A stretch of 64,000 nt of DNA from Ochromonas danica (taxonomy: Eukaryota; Sar; Chrysophyceae; Chromulinales; Chromulinaceae), in the NCBI GenBank assembly GCA_015146655.1, contig VKHL01000155.1:1-64000 (forward strand), given 5' to 3'. The first letter of the stretch is position 1. Each line of letters starts with the position of its first letter. A program made the position numbers and the translations under genes. Below are positions 31,643 to 42,800 of the stretch, in pieces. Under the pieces are notes generated by a model. It saw only the letters and a program-made list of their open reading frames with translations, was not told the origin of the DNA and did no database searches.

Positions 31643-32980
31643 ATGAGGAGACCTCACTTGGGGATTCTCTTTCAATGCTTCTTCACCTTTTGGTGTCTTT
31701 TCGAAGTCTTCACTTCGTTTACTGTGTTGCCTATTGTTAATAGGCAGAATGTGTTATCGAAGCATCGATTAAACACTGTGAATGACAACAAGGCATCCAT
31801 TGGCTGGTTTGATGAAGCCACCATCTTTGTTCGTGGTGGATCTGGTGGTCATGGAAGCTCATCACACAAGTTCGGCAAGGCTAGGCAGCACATCTACCCT
31901 ACGGGTGGTTCTGGTGGAAATGGGGGTTCCATCATCTTCCATGTTGACCGAAATCTCAACACCTTGCAAAAGTTTCGTTCTCTGACCAATTTTCGTGCTG
32001 TAAATGGAGCTGATGGTGATATTAATTTTCGTAATGGACCTGCTGGGACAGATGTCCTTGTCTCTGTTCCTATCGGCACCCTTGTCAAGGACAACAGCAC
32101 CGATGTTGTTCTGGGTACGTTGAACTCACCTGGTGATCGACTTGTGGTAGCTGCGGGTGGTTTAGGTGGACGTGGGAATGGGGCTAAAGGTGCAAAAGGA
32201 GAGAAAGTGCCTGCTACCCCTCCACAAGGTGGAGAGAAGCGATGGGTGCGATTGGAATTGCAACTCATTGCTGATGTTGGGTTACTTGGTGCTCCCAATG
32301 CTGGCAAGTCAACTTTGCTGAGCGCCTTGACTGATGCCAAACCTAAAATTGCGGACTACGCTTTCACAACGTTAGTCCCTAATTTGGGCGTATGCTATCT
32401 ACAGAGTCATCTCGGTCGTGAGCACAGTGGACTGAGTACGGATGCTATGGTCATAGCTGATATTCCTGGTCTCGTAGAAGGTGCACATCGCGGACTTGGT
32501 CTTGGTCGTGCATTCCTTCGCCATGTGCAGAGATGTGAAGTCCTCATACATGTCGTCGATTGTTCACAACCTGACCCTGCTGCAGTCTACACCGCGGTCA
32601 ATCAAGAACTCGCCTTGTATTCTAAAGAACTTGCCTCCAAACCGCAAGTGGTAGTGCTAAATCAGATCGATCGTCTATCTCCAAGCGACTTAAACTCTGT
32701 GAAAGCATCAGTTCGCTCTGCCTTGCCTCACTCTCGTCTACTTTGCATCAGTGCTGCACGATATGCCGCGCTTAAAGTAGAGAGAGGTGATGGTCTTGTC
32801 TATGTGGACGATGATAGCGGAGTGAGAGATCTGGTCAAGAAGGTGTGGACATTCCTTGATAAAGTTCGAACTGATCAAAGACATGCAAGGGAACTGCTTG
32901 AAATTAACGAAGCAGACAAAGCAAAGTCACAAGGATTACTGTTAATTGAAGAAGAGGAAGAGGATTCAATGGCATCATGA
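31643..32980 (+). CDS. obg: Obg/CgtA-type GTPase, probably plastid-targeted
   Basis: Intronless, 445 residues. The N-terminus is a signal peptide (LGILFQCFFTFWCLFEVF) followed by TSFTVLPIVNRQ, a Phe-containing cleavage region typical of plastid leaders in heterokonts. The Obg fold with its glycine-rich stretches (RGGSGGHGSS, GGSGGNGGS, AAGGLGGRGNGAKG) covers about 55-205; the G domain has G1 GAPNAGKST (~217-225), G3 DIPGLVEGAHRGLGLG and G4 NQID. Obg proteins bind 50S-type ribosomes and act in late large-subunit assembly; in plants ObgC does so in chloroplasts. The C-terminal Obg-specific domain of bacteria is replaced by a short acidic tail. It lies between the right arms of the nested inverted repeats. 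Confidence 0.93.
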   Translation: MRRPHLGILFQCFFTFWCLFEVFTSFTVLPIVNRQNVLSKHRLNTVNDNKASIGWFDEATIFVRGGSGGHGSSSHKFGKARQHIYPTGGSGGNGGSIIFHVDRNLNTLQKFRSLTNFRAVNGADGDINFRNGPAGTDVLVSVPIGTLVKDNSTDVVLGTLNSPGDRLVVAAGGLGGRGNGAKGAKGEKVPATPPQGGEKRWVRLELQLIADVGLLGAPNAGKSTLLSALTDAKPKIADYAFTTLVPNLGVCYLQSHLGREHSGLSTDAMVIADIPGLVEGAHRGLGLGRAFLRHVQRCEVLIHVVDCSQPDPAAVYTAVNQELALYSKELASKPQVVVLNQIDRLSPSDLNSVKASVRSALPHSRLLCISAARYAALKVERGDGLVYVDDDSGVRDLVKKVWTFLDKVRTDQRHARELLEINEADKAKSQGLLLIEEEEEDSMAS

Positions 32981-33121
32981 ATAGGTAAGACGAATGTTCT
33001 ATCATTTGAGAACAGAGTGATGTGGTTTGGTAAATATCTTGTAGTTGTTATATTGTACTACTATTGTATGACATGATTCGATAGTGTTAGGATTGTGAGT
33101 AGTGAGGTTTGCATTTTGGCT

Positions 33122-33269
33122 GTGAGATTGTTCCATTACTATGAACTCTCTCCGTGTTGTGATGCATATATCGAAGCAGTGGTCAGGCTGTCACTTTGAT
33201 TTCATCATAGTGATGACTTGATCATGATAATTTACCAACAAGCCCTTTCGACTGTTGATCGAGGTCTTG
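33122..33269. repeat. Outer inverted repeat, right arm (148 bp)
   Basis: Reverse complement of 28572-28719. Lies 141 bp after the Obg stop, so probably within its 3' UTR or terminator region. If transcribed, Obg mRNA would carry a tail complementary to any transcript crossing the left arm. Confidence 0.92.
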
Positions 33270-33838
33270 TCAAATAATTGTCGTACAAATCAAATATTCT
33301 CTTTCTGTTAGCCTGGATGTGCATTGATGATGTTTTTTTGTCAGTTGTTCTGCTAAGTCTCCCTCTGTTTGTTTATGCTAATGTGTTTGCTTGCTGTTCT
33401 AATCATGCTTTATTTTGACTTACTGATCCAGCTTTTTGTAATGGCTTTTTAGCACAAGGGGTTGGACGTTGCAGGTCTGCTGTTAGAAGCGTTAGATGGA
33501 TGAAACAGTTTGTAATGAGTAAAGTTGAATAATCATTGTTGATTTGAGTTTTTTGTTTGAACGAGAATTGTTGTGAATTCGTCTCATCCACTACAATCAC
33601 CTCTGCATCAGCCTTCGTCTGGAACAGGGTCTAGTTGGACTTCCTGTGACTATGCTGTGATTGTGTTGGTGTGGGTTGTGTTAGTGAGGTTCACCAGCAT
33701 TAGATCGTACTAGAAATGTAAGCATTACATATAGCGGTGGAAGTATCTTGAGGTGAAAACAGTGAGGAGTTGGAACTCAATGGTTAATAGTATACGTACG
33801 AGTTAATAACACACGGATATCAATCCAATACTAGCTAG
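33270..33838. other. Convergent intergenic region
   Basis: Between Obg and the GIY-YIG gene. It ends in a run of gctagctag (33832-33845) at the GIY-YIG stop. No gene recognised. Confidence 0.5.
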
Positions 33839-34459
33839 CTAGCTAGGGGATTTCGAGGAAGTCTTCATGTCTTTACTGCAGATCAGTTGATAAGCATCTA
33901 TCAAAGAACTTAAAGGAACAAGTTCAACATGTTGAGGAAGATTCCATTGCAAGGCCAAGGCTAGATAGTCTTCATGAATACCCACCAGCAGAGGCTCTTC
34001 TACTGATTTACAGACGAGTTCCAAAGATTGGACTCTCCCTAGAGGCTTCGAATAGCGTACTGGTCGTGGTTTCTGTCCAGTTGGGTATCGACATATCCAC
34101 TCTACCTGTAAAGCTCTCTGTTTTGTCCAGCGAGGGGAATGTAGCACAGCGAGATAGGACCACATGCCTTGGCTACGTCGAGTACTCTTAGCACCACCAA
34201 TAAGCTCTCCATTATGTTGTTTGATTCTTCTGATCAAGTCTGTAGTATATCCATTATAAGTGAGATTTTGTGCTCGTAAGATGTAACAGAAATGAGGATT
34301 AGGTGGTAAAGTCAATAAAGAGGAACTAGTACTAGCACTGGCGGTAGTAGTAGTGGTGATAGTGGTGGTGGAGAAAGGGGATGAAAATAATGAAGATGAT
34401 AGAGCAAGACTTCTTTTCATCAGGACAGTCAATATAAGGCATAGCCACATCCAAACCAT
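33839..34459 (-). CDS. GIY-YIG domain nuclease, organelle-targeted
   Basis: Intronless, 206 residues. The N-terminus has a hydrophobic signal-like stretch (MWLCLILTVLM) and then a Ser/Thr-rich region, a possible bipartite plastid or mitochondrial leader. The GIY-YIG core starts at about residue 56: CYILRAQNLTYNGYTTDLIRR with the YxL...YxGxTxDLxRRixxH pattern, the catalytic Arg, and the AKSTRR-W-Y block. Glu in LQVEW may be the metal ligand. This resembles SLX1-type domains (structure-specific 5'-flap endonuclease), but the SLX1 C-terminal RING is absent; the last 80 residues are unlike SLX1. A role in organelle DNA recombination or repair is inferred. Confidence 0.85.
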   Translation of the reverse strand: MVWMWLCLILTVLMKRSLALSSSLFSSPFSTTTITTTTTASASTSSSLLTLPPNPHFCYILRAQNLTYNGYTTDLIRRIKQHNGELIGGAKSTRRSQGMWSYLAVLHSPRWTKQRALQVEWICRYPTGQKPRPVRYSKPLGRVQSLELVCKSVEEPLLVGIHEDYLALALQWNLPQHVELVPLSSLIDAYQLICSKDMKTSSKSPS

Positions 34460-35004
34460 TGCTCTCCATTTTCATCTCACACAATCTCTCGAGGATGTCT
34501 TAAGTTAACATCGTTTCTGCAAGAAGACCGTTTCTGTGTTCTTGGCCGAGCAAGTCTCCCAGAGAAGGTGGGAGGTCAACATTGGGGCCAGGAGTTCAAT
34601 TTCAACTTCTACAGTACAGTGTACAGTACCAATTCCACCACCAACCAACCACTGCGGATTGTGAAAAGAAGGGATCTTTCTTCAGTCTTCCTAGAAGAAA
34701 GAAGAAAGTGTGAAGTGGAAGGGATTAGGTCCTAGCTATGTCATAGAGAAGAAGAGATCAAAATCCATTCTCTCTTATAGGAATGATGATGATATTCTAT
34801 TCTTCTTGACCAATCCTGGAATCAACGATCACATGTGAGTGTGTGTGTGTTATTTGAACACTTCTTATTTGCACTTTGTCACATGAATCTTGAACTTTTG
34901 TCAGTTAACCAGCACCACAATTCGCATCTCATCTTCTCCAGGAACAACATCCATCCCAGAGGAACTAAAATCATAAAAATAACAACATCAAATCAATTGA
35001 AGAA
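34460..35004. promoter_or_regulatory. Divergent intergenic region
   Basis: 545 bp between the divergent GIY-YIG and indoleamine dioxygenase genes. It contains a tacagtacagtgtacagtacc near-palindrome at about 34610-34630 and gaagaaag runs near 34690. No gene seen. Confidence 0.5.
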
Positions 35005-36579
35005 ATGATGATTCGTTCCAGATTAGCCATCAAACCATTTAGTTTGATTCGACGATTCTCTTCGGTTCATCAACAATTTGATGTTAATCCTTCTCAAGGC
35101 TTTCTTCCCAAAGAGGTAATATGATCTCCTCTTACACAGACTTTCTGTCACTGGACTAGATATTCACTTGTCTCATTGGTTGTTATTATATAGGAGCCCT
35201 TGGTTGTATTGCCTCAGAAATTTGCTGCGTTAGAGCATCTCTTACAAGAAATGCCTCTCATCAAACCTGATGGCAGCGCTGGCTTGCTTGCTAAAGGACA
35301 ATTTGGTGCTAAGTCCGCTGATATTCCTGATTACACAAAGGAAATTGAAAGCATTTCTGACCATCAATTGCTTGCTGCTCTCTTCCGCGACTATACCTTC
35401 TGGGCCTCTGCTTATCTTTTGGAGCCTTGCAATTCGAGATTCATGGAGAAGAATGATACGGCTGACTATGGCCTTGGCAGAGAAGTTCTTCCTTTGAACA
35501 TTGCCTCTCCTCTTTCTCTCGTTGCCAAGAAACTTGGAGCAAAGCCCTTCATGGAGTATGCTCAAAGCTATGCTCTCTACAATTGGAAGAAGACTGACCG
35601 ATCTGGCCCCCTTCAGTTCGACAACTTGCAAGTTATTCGCACCTTTTCTGGATTACCCAGCGAGGCTGCTTTCATCTTGGTTCATGTTACCATGGTGTCT
35701 CGCACCCCAAAGCTTGTTGCTGCTGCTAATGATGTGTTGAAAGCTGCGGAGCAGAAAGACCGCAATGCGTTGAATGCTGCCATGAAGAGCTATTGCGACA
35801 TCATGCGCTCCATCAACGCTGAAATGGAAACGATGTGGGGACGTTCTCTTCCTGAGGACTATCAGCATTTCCGCATCTTCATTATGGGAACTAAGGATCA
35901 ACCCATGTTCCCTAACGGTGTTTGGTATGAAGCTAGAGATCCTAAGAATTCCGATAAGATCATCCGCGAAGGACCTTTCCAATATCGTGGCGAGTCTGGA
36001 GCCAATGATTCTATCATTCCTACTACTGACAATCTCCTTGAGTTGACTGATAGCATGCCAAGCAATCAACTCACTGAGATCCTCAAAGACTTCCGCTCTT
36101 ATAGACCTATGGCTCATAATACTTTCGTGCAAACTGTCTATGAGCAAGCCAAAAAGGCTGGAGTCAAAGCCTTTTCACTTCAGGATTCTGTTACCGCTAC
36201 CCATTACTTGTCCATTCTCGATCAAGTGAGAGATTTCCGTTTTAGACACTGGAACTTCACCAAAGAGTACATTATCAAGCGTTCTGCTCATCCTGTTGCT
36301 ACCGGAGGAAGCCCCATTGTCGAATGGTTGCCAAACCAGTTGGGAGCTGTTCTCAATGCCATGCAGGAGGTGGCAGGTCAAATTCATGATGACCAGGTAC
36401 CTCAGTCGATGCGCGAGGAGCTCACAGCTATTCGCTCTCGTATCACCAGCCAGTCCAACCAACTGGCTCGCGAAGTTGAGAAGCTGCGAGCTGAGCGCTC
36501 TGCAGGCTGCAAGCAGGAGAGTTCGGGAAGTGGCAAATGCCCTTCTTCCTCCAACAAAAGAGGTGGGTGCCCAATCTAG
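35005..36579 (+). CDS. IDO: Indoleamine 2,3-dioxygenase
   Basis: Two exons, 35005..35115 and 35194..36579 (phase 0), product 498 residues. The first exon encodes a basic, Ser-rich leader (MIRSRLAIKPFSLIRRFSSV) that looks like a mitochondrial presequence. The rest matches the IDO family: LGREVLPLNIASPLSLVAKKLG, YALYNWKK, LPSEAAFILVHVTMVS, and the proximal heme-ligand region FRFRHWNFTKEYI with the conserved His. The enzyme opens the indole ring of L-tryptophan to N-formylkynurenine with O2, the first step of the kynurenine route to NAD. The Cys-rich C-terminal tail (GKCPSSSNKRGGCPI) is unusual. Confidence 0.93.
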
Positions 36580-37960
36580 AGGGCTCTCACTGCTACAGTA
36601 TTTGGAGGGTTCTTCAAAATACTATTAAACAGTCAATAGCCAAAACAGTCGTAGAGTTTAAATCTGATTGTAAACACAGCTAACGCGTTTACTACTTACT
36701 CGTAACCATTATAAGGTTGTTGATAGCGACAAGACAATGTTGATGAGTGTGTTATTAGACGCCATTTTGAGAAACTAGTTAGTGGAAGGAGGAAGGAGCC
36801 TCTGCTTGGTCAAAAGTATATGATGAGATATCTGAGATTAGCTTTTGAGGGTGATCTCTGATACTGATCCTAAGCGACGATCTCTCTAATAGCAGCTCCA
36901 ATATCATCCTCAACAACACATCTCATACAGAAGTTTGACAACAACTGCCTGTCTTATGCAACTCACCTTCTCCAGCTACTATGACACTATAGCCTTTGGG
37001 TTAGCAATACATGGAGATAGCCTAGAGATGGCATTGAAACATGTTTCTCAAGATCAGACATGATAGTCTAGCTGATCAATTTGACCAATAAAGAAAGAAG
37101 TCAAACAGCTAACAAGGGTCCAGTATAATTGGTTTAATGCTATTGGCCGATTTGATTATGCCTACAGAACTCAGTTATGATGAATATAACTTCTTGATGA
37201 AACTGAGCTCTACAAGTGTCAATGACTGTGACAATGCTCTACACTATCTCTCTCTCCCCGTGAATTGAATGTCTCCTCTTCTCCAAAATTGACAAATAAT
37301 TACGATGCGTGGGAGTATTCTGACACTGTCCTCTGCTGGTGTGATCAATGAAGAGAAGAACTGTCCAGTCATACATTACCCACCGAAGCAAGATACAAAG
37401 ATGATTAATGACTTCTCCTCCTCTTCCTCCTTAAAAGCATCTTGTCCTCCCAGGGAATGAATGATTCAATTCCAACAAGAAAAGGAATGCTTCAAACGCG
37501 ATTCAACAAACAACGCGATCGACGGTTGACCGTTTCGCTGTCCCGCAACCGGGACATCTTTTCAAGTGACGGTTTCATCTTTTCTGTGTGGGCTGTGGCT
37601 GTGAAGGCCTTGTTGGCATGACATGATCTCATTTGATCCACAAGATCGACAACCAAAAAATAAATAAATAAATTAGAAAACAATAAAATTCTTCTGAGAA
37701 ACAACATTCTCTCTTTAAAGAAGAACCAGACCATTACTATCACAACAATACAAGACAAAAAACAACAATTAAAAACAAAACAAATTCCCAATCAAATAAG
37801 ATCCAAACACAATACAATAACAATAACAATAACAATACAAGTCAAGTCAATACAATATACTACACAAGTCAAACCAAGTCAAGTCAAACCAAGTATTGCT
37901 TGACTCTTTCTCTCTCACTAAACCAATACATTAACAATAACAACAATAATACCATAAAAT
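36580..37960. other. Long intergenic region
   Basis: About 1.38 kb between IDO and radial spoke protein 3. The last 170 bp before the RSP3 start are A/C-rich with (aataac)n and (aagtc)n runs, likely its 5' UTR. A 99-codon minus frame (37492-37791) with hydrophobic stretches is probably spurious. No gene supported. Confidence 0.5.
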
Positions 37961-39175
37961 ATGCAACAACAAGCTAATAACACGAACTTTTCCTATTCTG
38001 CTCAACCTCATGCTGCTCCTCTCAAAGGAGGAGGAGGAGGAGGAGCAGGAGGGACTGCTACTACACGATCAAAATATCGTGACGAGAATGAAGAAAGTGC
38101 AGTCATCGCTCAGAACCTCATGTATGATGCTCGAGTAGTGCGGGGGAACACCTACTCTGCGAAGAACCTCTCTGACCCCACCTCCTCCTCCGCCTCACCG
38201 ATGGCAATGAAGAAAACTCAACCAAGACGATCTATTCGAAACAAACATCCTTTTGGTAGTAATATAGGAGGAGGTGGTCGAAGAGGTTCTACCCCACCCC
38301 CTGTGGATGGTCGTAGTCATATGGTAATGCAGACAGAAGACTTCCTTGAAGAACTCACTGATCGTCCTATTGAAGAAGATGCTGAAACACAAACACAACC
38401 TTTCTTAGATCGTCCACCATCTCCTTTGTTTGTTCGTGCTAAAATAGGATATGATGTTGAAACACAAATTGAAAATGGTGATTTATTTGATTTTGATATG
38501 GAAGTGGAACCTTTATTAGAAGTATTAGTAGGGAAAACTTTACATGTTGCTATGTTAGAAGTGATACAAGAAGAAGAATTAGAAGCTATTCGATTACAAC
38601 AACAAGAATATGAAACAATACGTAATATTGAATTAGCGGAAGTACAACGTTTAGAAGCTGAAATTAAACGTAAAGAAAGTGAGAAAATACGTCGTATTGA
38701 ACAAGAAAAGAAACGATTAGAAGAAAGATATCGTTTAGAAGAATTAATTGCTGCCAGACAATTTTCAAATCAATTTTTAGGAGAATTACATTTGACAGTG
38801 TTTGATTTATTAGAAGAAGAAGGACATTTTTATGATCCTGTTCAACGTGAAATTGAAGAAATCTTTATGCCAGAGGTATTACAAGGATTAAATCAAGGTA
38901 GTACTTTATATGATATAGCAAGTCAAATGGCATGGGAATTATTAGAAGAAGCACGTAAAAAAGCGAAAAGTTTTGAAAAAGAATGTATTCAACAACGACA
39001 AGCTTTACGTGAACGATTAGAACGAGAAGAAGCAGAACGAAAACGTTTAGCAGAAGAAGCAAGATTAGCTGCAGAAGCAGCAGCCAAAGCAGCAGAAGAA
39101 GCCGCAGAACGAGCAGAACGAGGAGAAGGAGAAGGAGAAGGTCAAGATGGAGAACTACAAGCATCAGATGAATGA
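37961..39175 (+). CDS. RSP3: Radial spoke protein 3 (flagellar axoneme)
   Basis: Intronless, 404 residues. The conserved core, about residues 120-345, reads TEDFLEELTDRPIEEDAETQ, then LDRPPSPLFVRAKIGYDVET and an acidic segment followed by a long charged helix (LEVIQEEELEAIRLQQQEYE), all typical of RSP3. RSP3 is the dimeric scaffold that anchors the radial spoke to the outer doublet and binds the spoke stalk proteins through its amphipathic helix. The N-terminus has poly-Gly and basic Ser/Pro-rich low complexity, and the C-terminus an Ala/Glu/Lys helix. Its presence shows a motile 9+2 flagellum. Confidence 0.93.
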   Translation: MQQQANNTNFSYSAQPHAAPLKGGGGGGAGGTATTRSKYRDENEESAVIAQNLMYDARVVRGNTYSAKNLSDPTSSSASPMAMKKTQPRRSIRNKHPFGSNIGGGGRRGSTPPPVDGRSHMVMQTEDFLEELTDRPIEEDAETQTQPFLDRPPSPLFVRAKIGYDVETQIENGDLFDFDMEVEPLLEVLVGKTLHVAMLEVIQEEELEAIRLQQQEYETIRNIELAEVQRLEAEIKRKESEKIRRIEQEKKRLEERYRLEELIAARQFSNQFLGELHLTVFDLLEEEGHFYDPVQREIEEIFMPEVLQGLNQGSTLYDIASQMAWELLEEARKKAKSFEKECIQQRQALRERLEREEAERKRLAEEARLAAEAAAKAAEEAAERAERGEGEGEGQDGELQASDE

Positions 39176-39871
39176 GTGAATGAATGAATGAATGAATGAA
39201 GAAGAAGATCAAAGCTACTGTATTGTATTGTACTGTACTGTAGTCACGCACTGTCTTTGATATCATACAGTATTCATTAATATTCATTAATATTCAATAT
39301 TATGATAATAGCTATTGTTGTTGTTGTCATGATATGATATGATGACCTTGTTTTATACTTTGTAGAGTCAATCTACTTAATAATTGATTGATTGATTGGT
39401 TGGTTAGTTACTATCATGATGGTAGTAGTCAATCAATTAGTCAATCAGTCAGAAGGATTGGAGCAGTAGTAGTAGTAGGATGTTGTTGTCTACATTGCTT
39501 GACTATTATGGGACATACACACACACACTCTCTCTCCTTCTGTGTTTGTCTGTTGTTGTTGTTGTTGTTGTTGTGTGAGTGATATGGAATGAAGTTTGGA
39601 CAGGTTGGGTGGGTGAGTGGATATAGTAGTTAATATAATATAATATAATGATATGATGTAATGTGATATGATGTAATGGTGGTGGAAGAGGAAGATGTTG
39701 GTTGGATGAGATGAGGTAATACACAGTAGCTAGTAATAGTCTACTACTAATCAATTGATTTGTTTAATTAACCCAATTAACAACAAAATATCAAAAAACC
39801 CTTAATAATCATAGTCATAGTAAGTACAACAAGTACTACTAGTTGATAGGGAAGTACTGTAGACTAGTTAA
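39176..39871. other. Convergent intergenic region, simple repeats
   Basis: Between RSP3 and POLA1. Contains (gaat)n right after the RSP3 stop, (attgatt)n near 39383, (gtt)n near 39553-39573 and (aatat)n near 39630-39650. No gene seen. Confidence 0.6.
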
Positions 39872-42800
39872 CTAGATGAAAGACTTGAGATTACTGCTAC
39901 TAGCAACAACAGCATTGTTATTGTCAGTAGTTGCATTAGCAGTGTTGACTTTGCCAAACAGAGCACTCCATAGACTAGGACGAATCCAATTGTAAGCACT
40001 TCCATTTACAGCATTAGCCATGTGCTCTCGTAATAGACGGAAGATCTCCATTTGATCACGTGGTAACATTTCTGCCAACCTATTCACACAACAACAAGAA
40101 CAACAACAACATGACAACATGTAGTGGTAACAGACAATTAAATCAACATGAGATGATCATTGAGAATGAGAATGAGGATGACATTAATTAAACAATAAGA
40201 CTTACATTTTATCTGAAATATTCTTACGTGCTTGAAATCTTTTAATATCAAATAATGATTCTAAATATTTCAATTGAGAATGTAAAGCTAATTCATCATA
40301 AACTTGTTTTAATCGACCATGACAATTCTCTGCAATACATGCCATACCACGTACTGATTGTTGCATTGTCTTTAAACCACAAGAATGTTCATCACATTCT
40401 AACCAACCATCATAATATTTCTTTAAACAATCACGTATTAAAATTGTAATACGATTTGATAGATAGCAATAGCAATCACTTGCATGATGACGACCATAAA
40501 ACATGGCACCACAATGTGAACAAGCAAACATTGTATTACCACTACTACTACCTGTTGATTCCATTAAATCCATGATACTCTTAACAGAACATTCTTCATG
40601 ACAACTAGAGCATTTAACAAGTAATGGTTGACAATCACGGAAACGTTCATTATCTTCCATTTGACATTGTGGTGTAAAACCCCATGAGTCATCAATATCA
40701 TCATCACCACCACCTTGATTAGAACGAACATATTTACTAGCATCTAATCCTAACTTCTCAGAGAGAATAGCAGCGGATGTTCCTTCAATAGGTTCACATA
40801 AACGTGATACAGGAGGTAAGATTTGTGTACTAAGATACCATTCATAATCAATTGTTAATTCATTAGAACGACGTTGTACTTCATCAGGATGATATGCTCT
40901 TTGTGCTACTGTATTATGATGATTACTACTAGTCGTTGTAGTATTGGTAGTAGTAGTAGTAGTAGCATTACCATTACTATTGTCAATATGTTGACAACAA
41001 ATAATGTATGGAATATGATCACCAATATTAACAGGTTTACTAGCTTTTAACATTTGTAAAGCAACTTGTAAATGTGGTTGTCCATTACAATCAGGATATT
41101 CTGTTGGATTTTTATTTAATCCTTTTGTAATAATAAATGCTTCTAATGGAATATCTTTATTACGTATTTTTTCAGCTAAATCGGATAGATAATCATGAAT
41201 TGTTAAAACAATATCTTCACGTGAATTACCTGATAAAATCTGATCAACAATATATTTTCCTGTTTCTTTTGATAATGGACACCAATCACGTCTTACAAGA
41301 TCTAAACCTTTCATTTCTTTTTCATATTCAATTTCACCATTTGATAATTCATGTATTGTTAATGCAGCATATTTCTTTTTCTTTAATAATAACATTGATC
41401 TAAATATACCATCAAGATCTAATTCTAATGATTTATATAACTTATTCACTTCTCTTTTCACTTTATTACCAATCTCTTTGACATAGGTTAGATCAGTACT
41501 ATTAGTATTAATCATCACAGAATCTGTATCACCATAAATGACATCTAAATTCATTGTCTTGGTTGCTAAATCAACAGTACGTTGTAAAGCTTCACGTCCC
41601 ATAGCTGTTACTAAAGCAGCTATAGGACGTGCATAAAAGCGACTAAAGGAGAATCCAAGACATCCATACATAGAGTTTGCTGTAAGTTTAAGTGCTTTCT
41701 GACGAATATCTAATTGTTGTCGTTGTACTGGATCACGTTCATTCTTTAATAAGTTCTTAACTACACGACGACGATCAACTAATGTCTTGATTACACGAGG
41801 TAGTATACCAGGATCAGCATGACTATCAGGTAAAGGAGGGAGATTACTCTGTCCACCTCCACTACCACCAGCTGCTGTAGTCCCACCAACTACCAGAGCA
41901 GAATCTCCTACCACTTCATCCTCACTATCATCTCCACTATCAACATCATTATCATCCTCACCATCCTCTCCAGTAGATCGCTTTTGTTTCTTCTTCTTGT
42001 TGTCTTTCTTTCCATTGTCTTTCCCTTCTCCTTCTTGCTGTTGTTGACTACTTCGCATATATTGTGGCCAATTAATAGTAGTAAAACATAGATTATATTC
42101 TTGTATAATAGAAGGATAAAGAGAGTTGAAATCTAATAAGAGAATCATCGTATCATAAAGACCTTTCTTTGGTTCTAACACTAAACCACCAGCATAGGCT
42201 GCTTTAGCACGTTTACGAGATAATCCACCAACTTTAGCAGCAATTTCTTGAATATCTTCTTCCTCTTGTTGTTGTTGTAGATGTTGATGTTTACCTTTCT
42301 TAACCATACTATTACTACTATTATCTGATGAGAACTTTCGTTCTGGTAAGATAAATTTCAAATGATGAAATTCATGTAATAATAAATATTCAATACGTTC
42401 AGCACGTGCACCACGTATTGTACGTGACCATAAATTACCTGATAAATTAGTTAATTGTTTAGTTAATGGTATCACTTGTAATTTAAACATTAATCCTTGT
42501 ACTAACCAAACATCTTGATAAGTATGCCAGGCAATATTCAAAATATCAGATGAAGTAGAGAAATATCTTGGAACATCAATAGGATCAACTTCAATACGTT
42601 CTTTCTTTAATTGACTACCTGCTAGATATGTTAAACTATATGTTGTTTCACGTAAGAATTCTTTGGCTGCTTTATAAGTATCACATAGAATACGTCCAGA
42701 AATAGCATCACGATCATTAACTGACTTTGGTGGTTTCGACTTTCTTAACCTACCTAATAGACTCCAATTAGCTAGCTTATTAACTACAAGACGTGATAAG

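Noticed and set aside
37492-37791. 99-codon minus frame with hydrophobic segments
   Set aside because: AT-rich low-complexity sequence upstream of RSP3; no recognisable domain and no supporting context.
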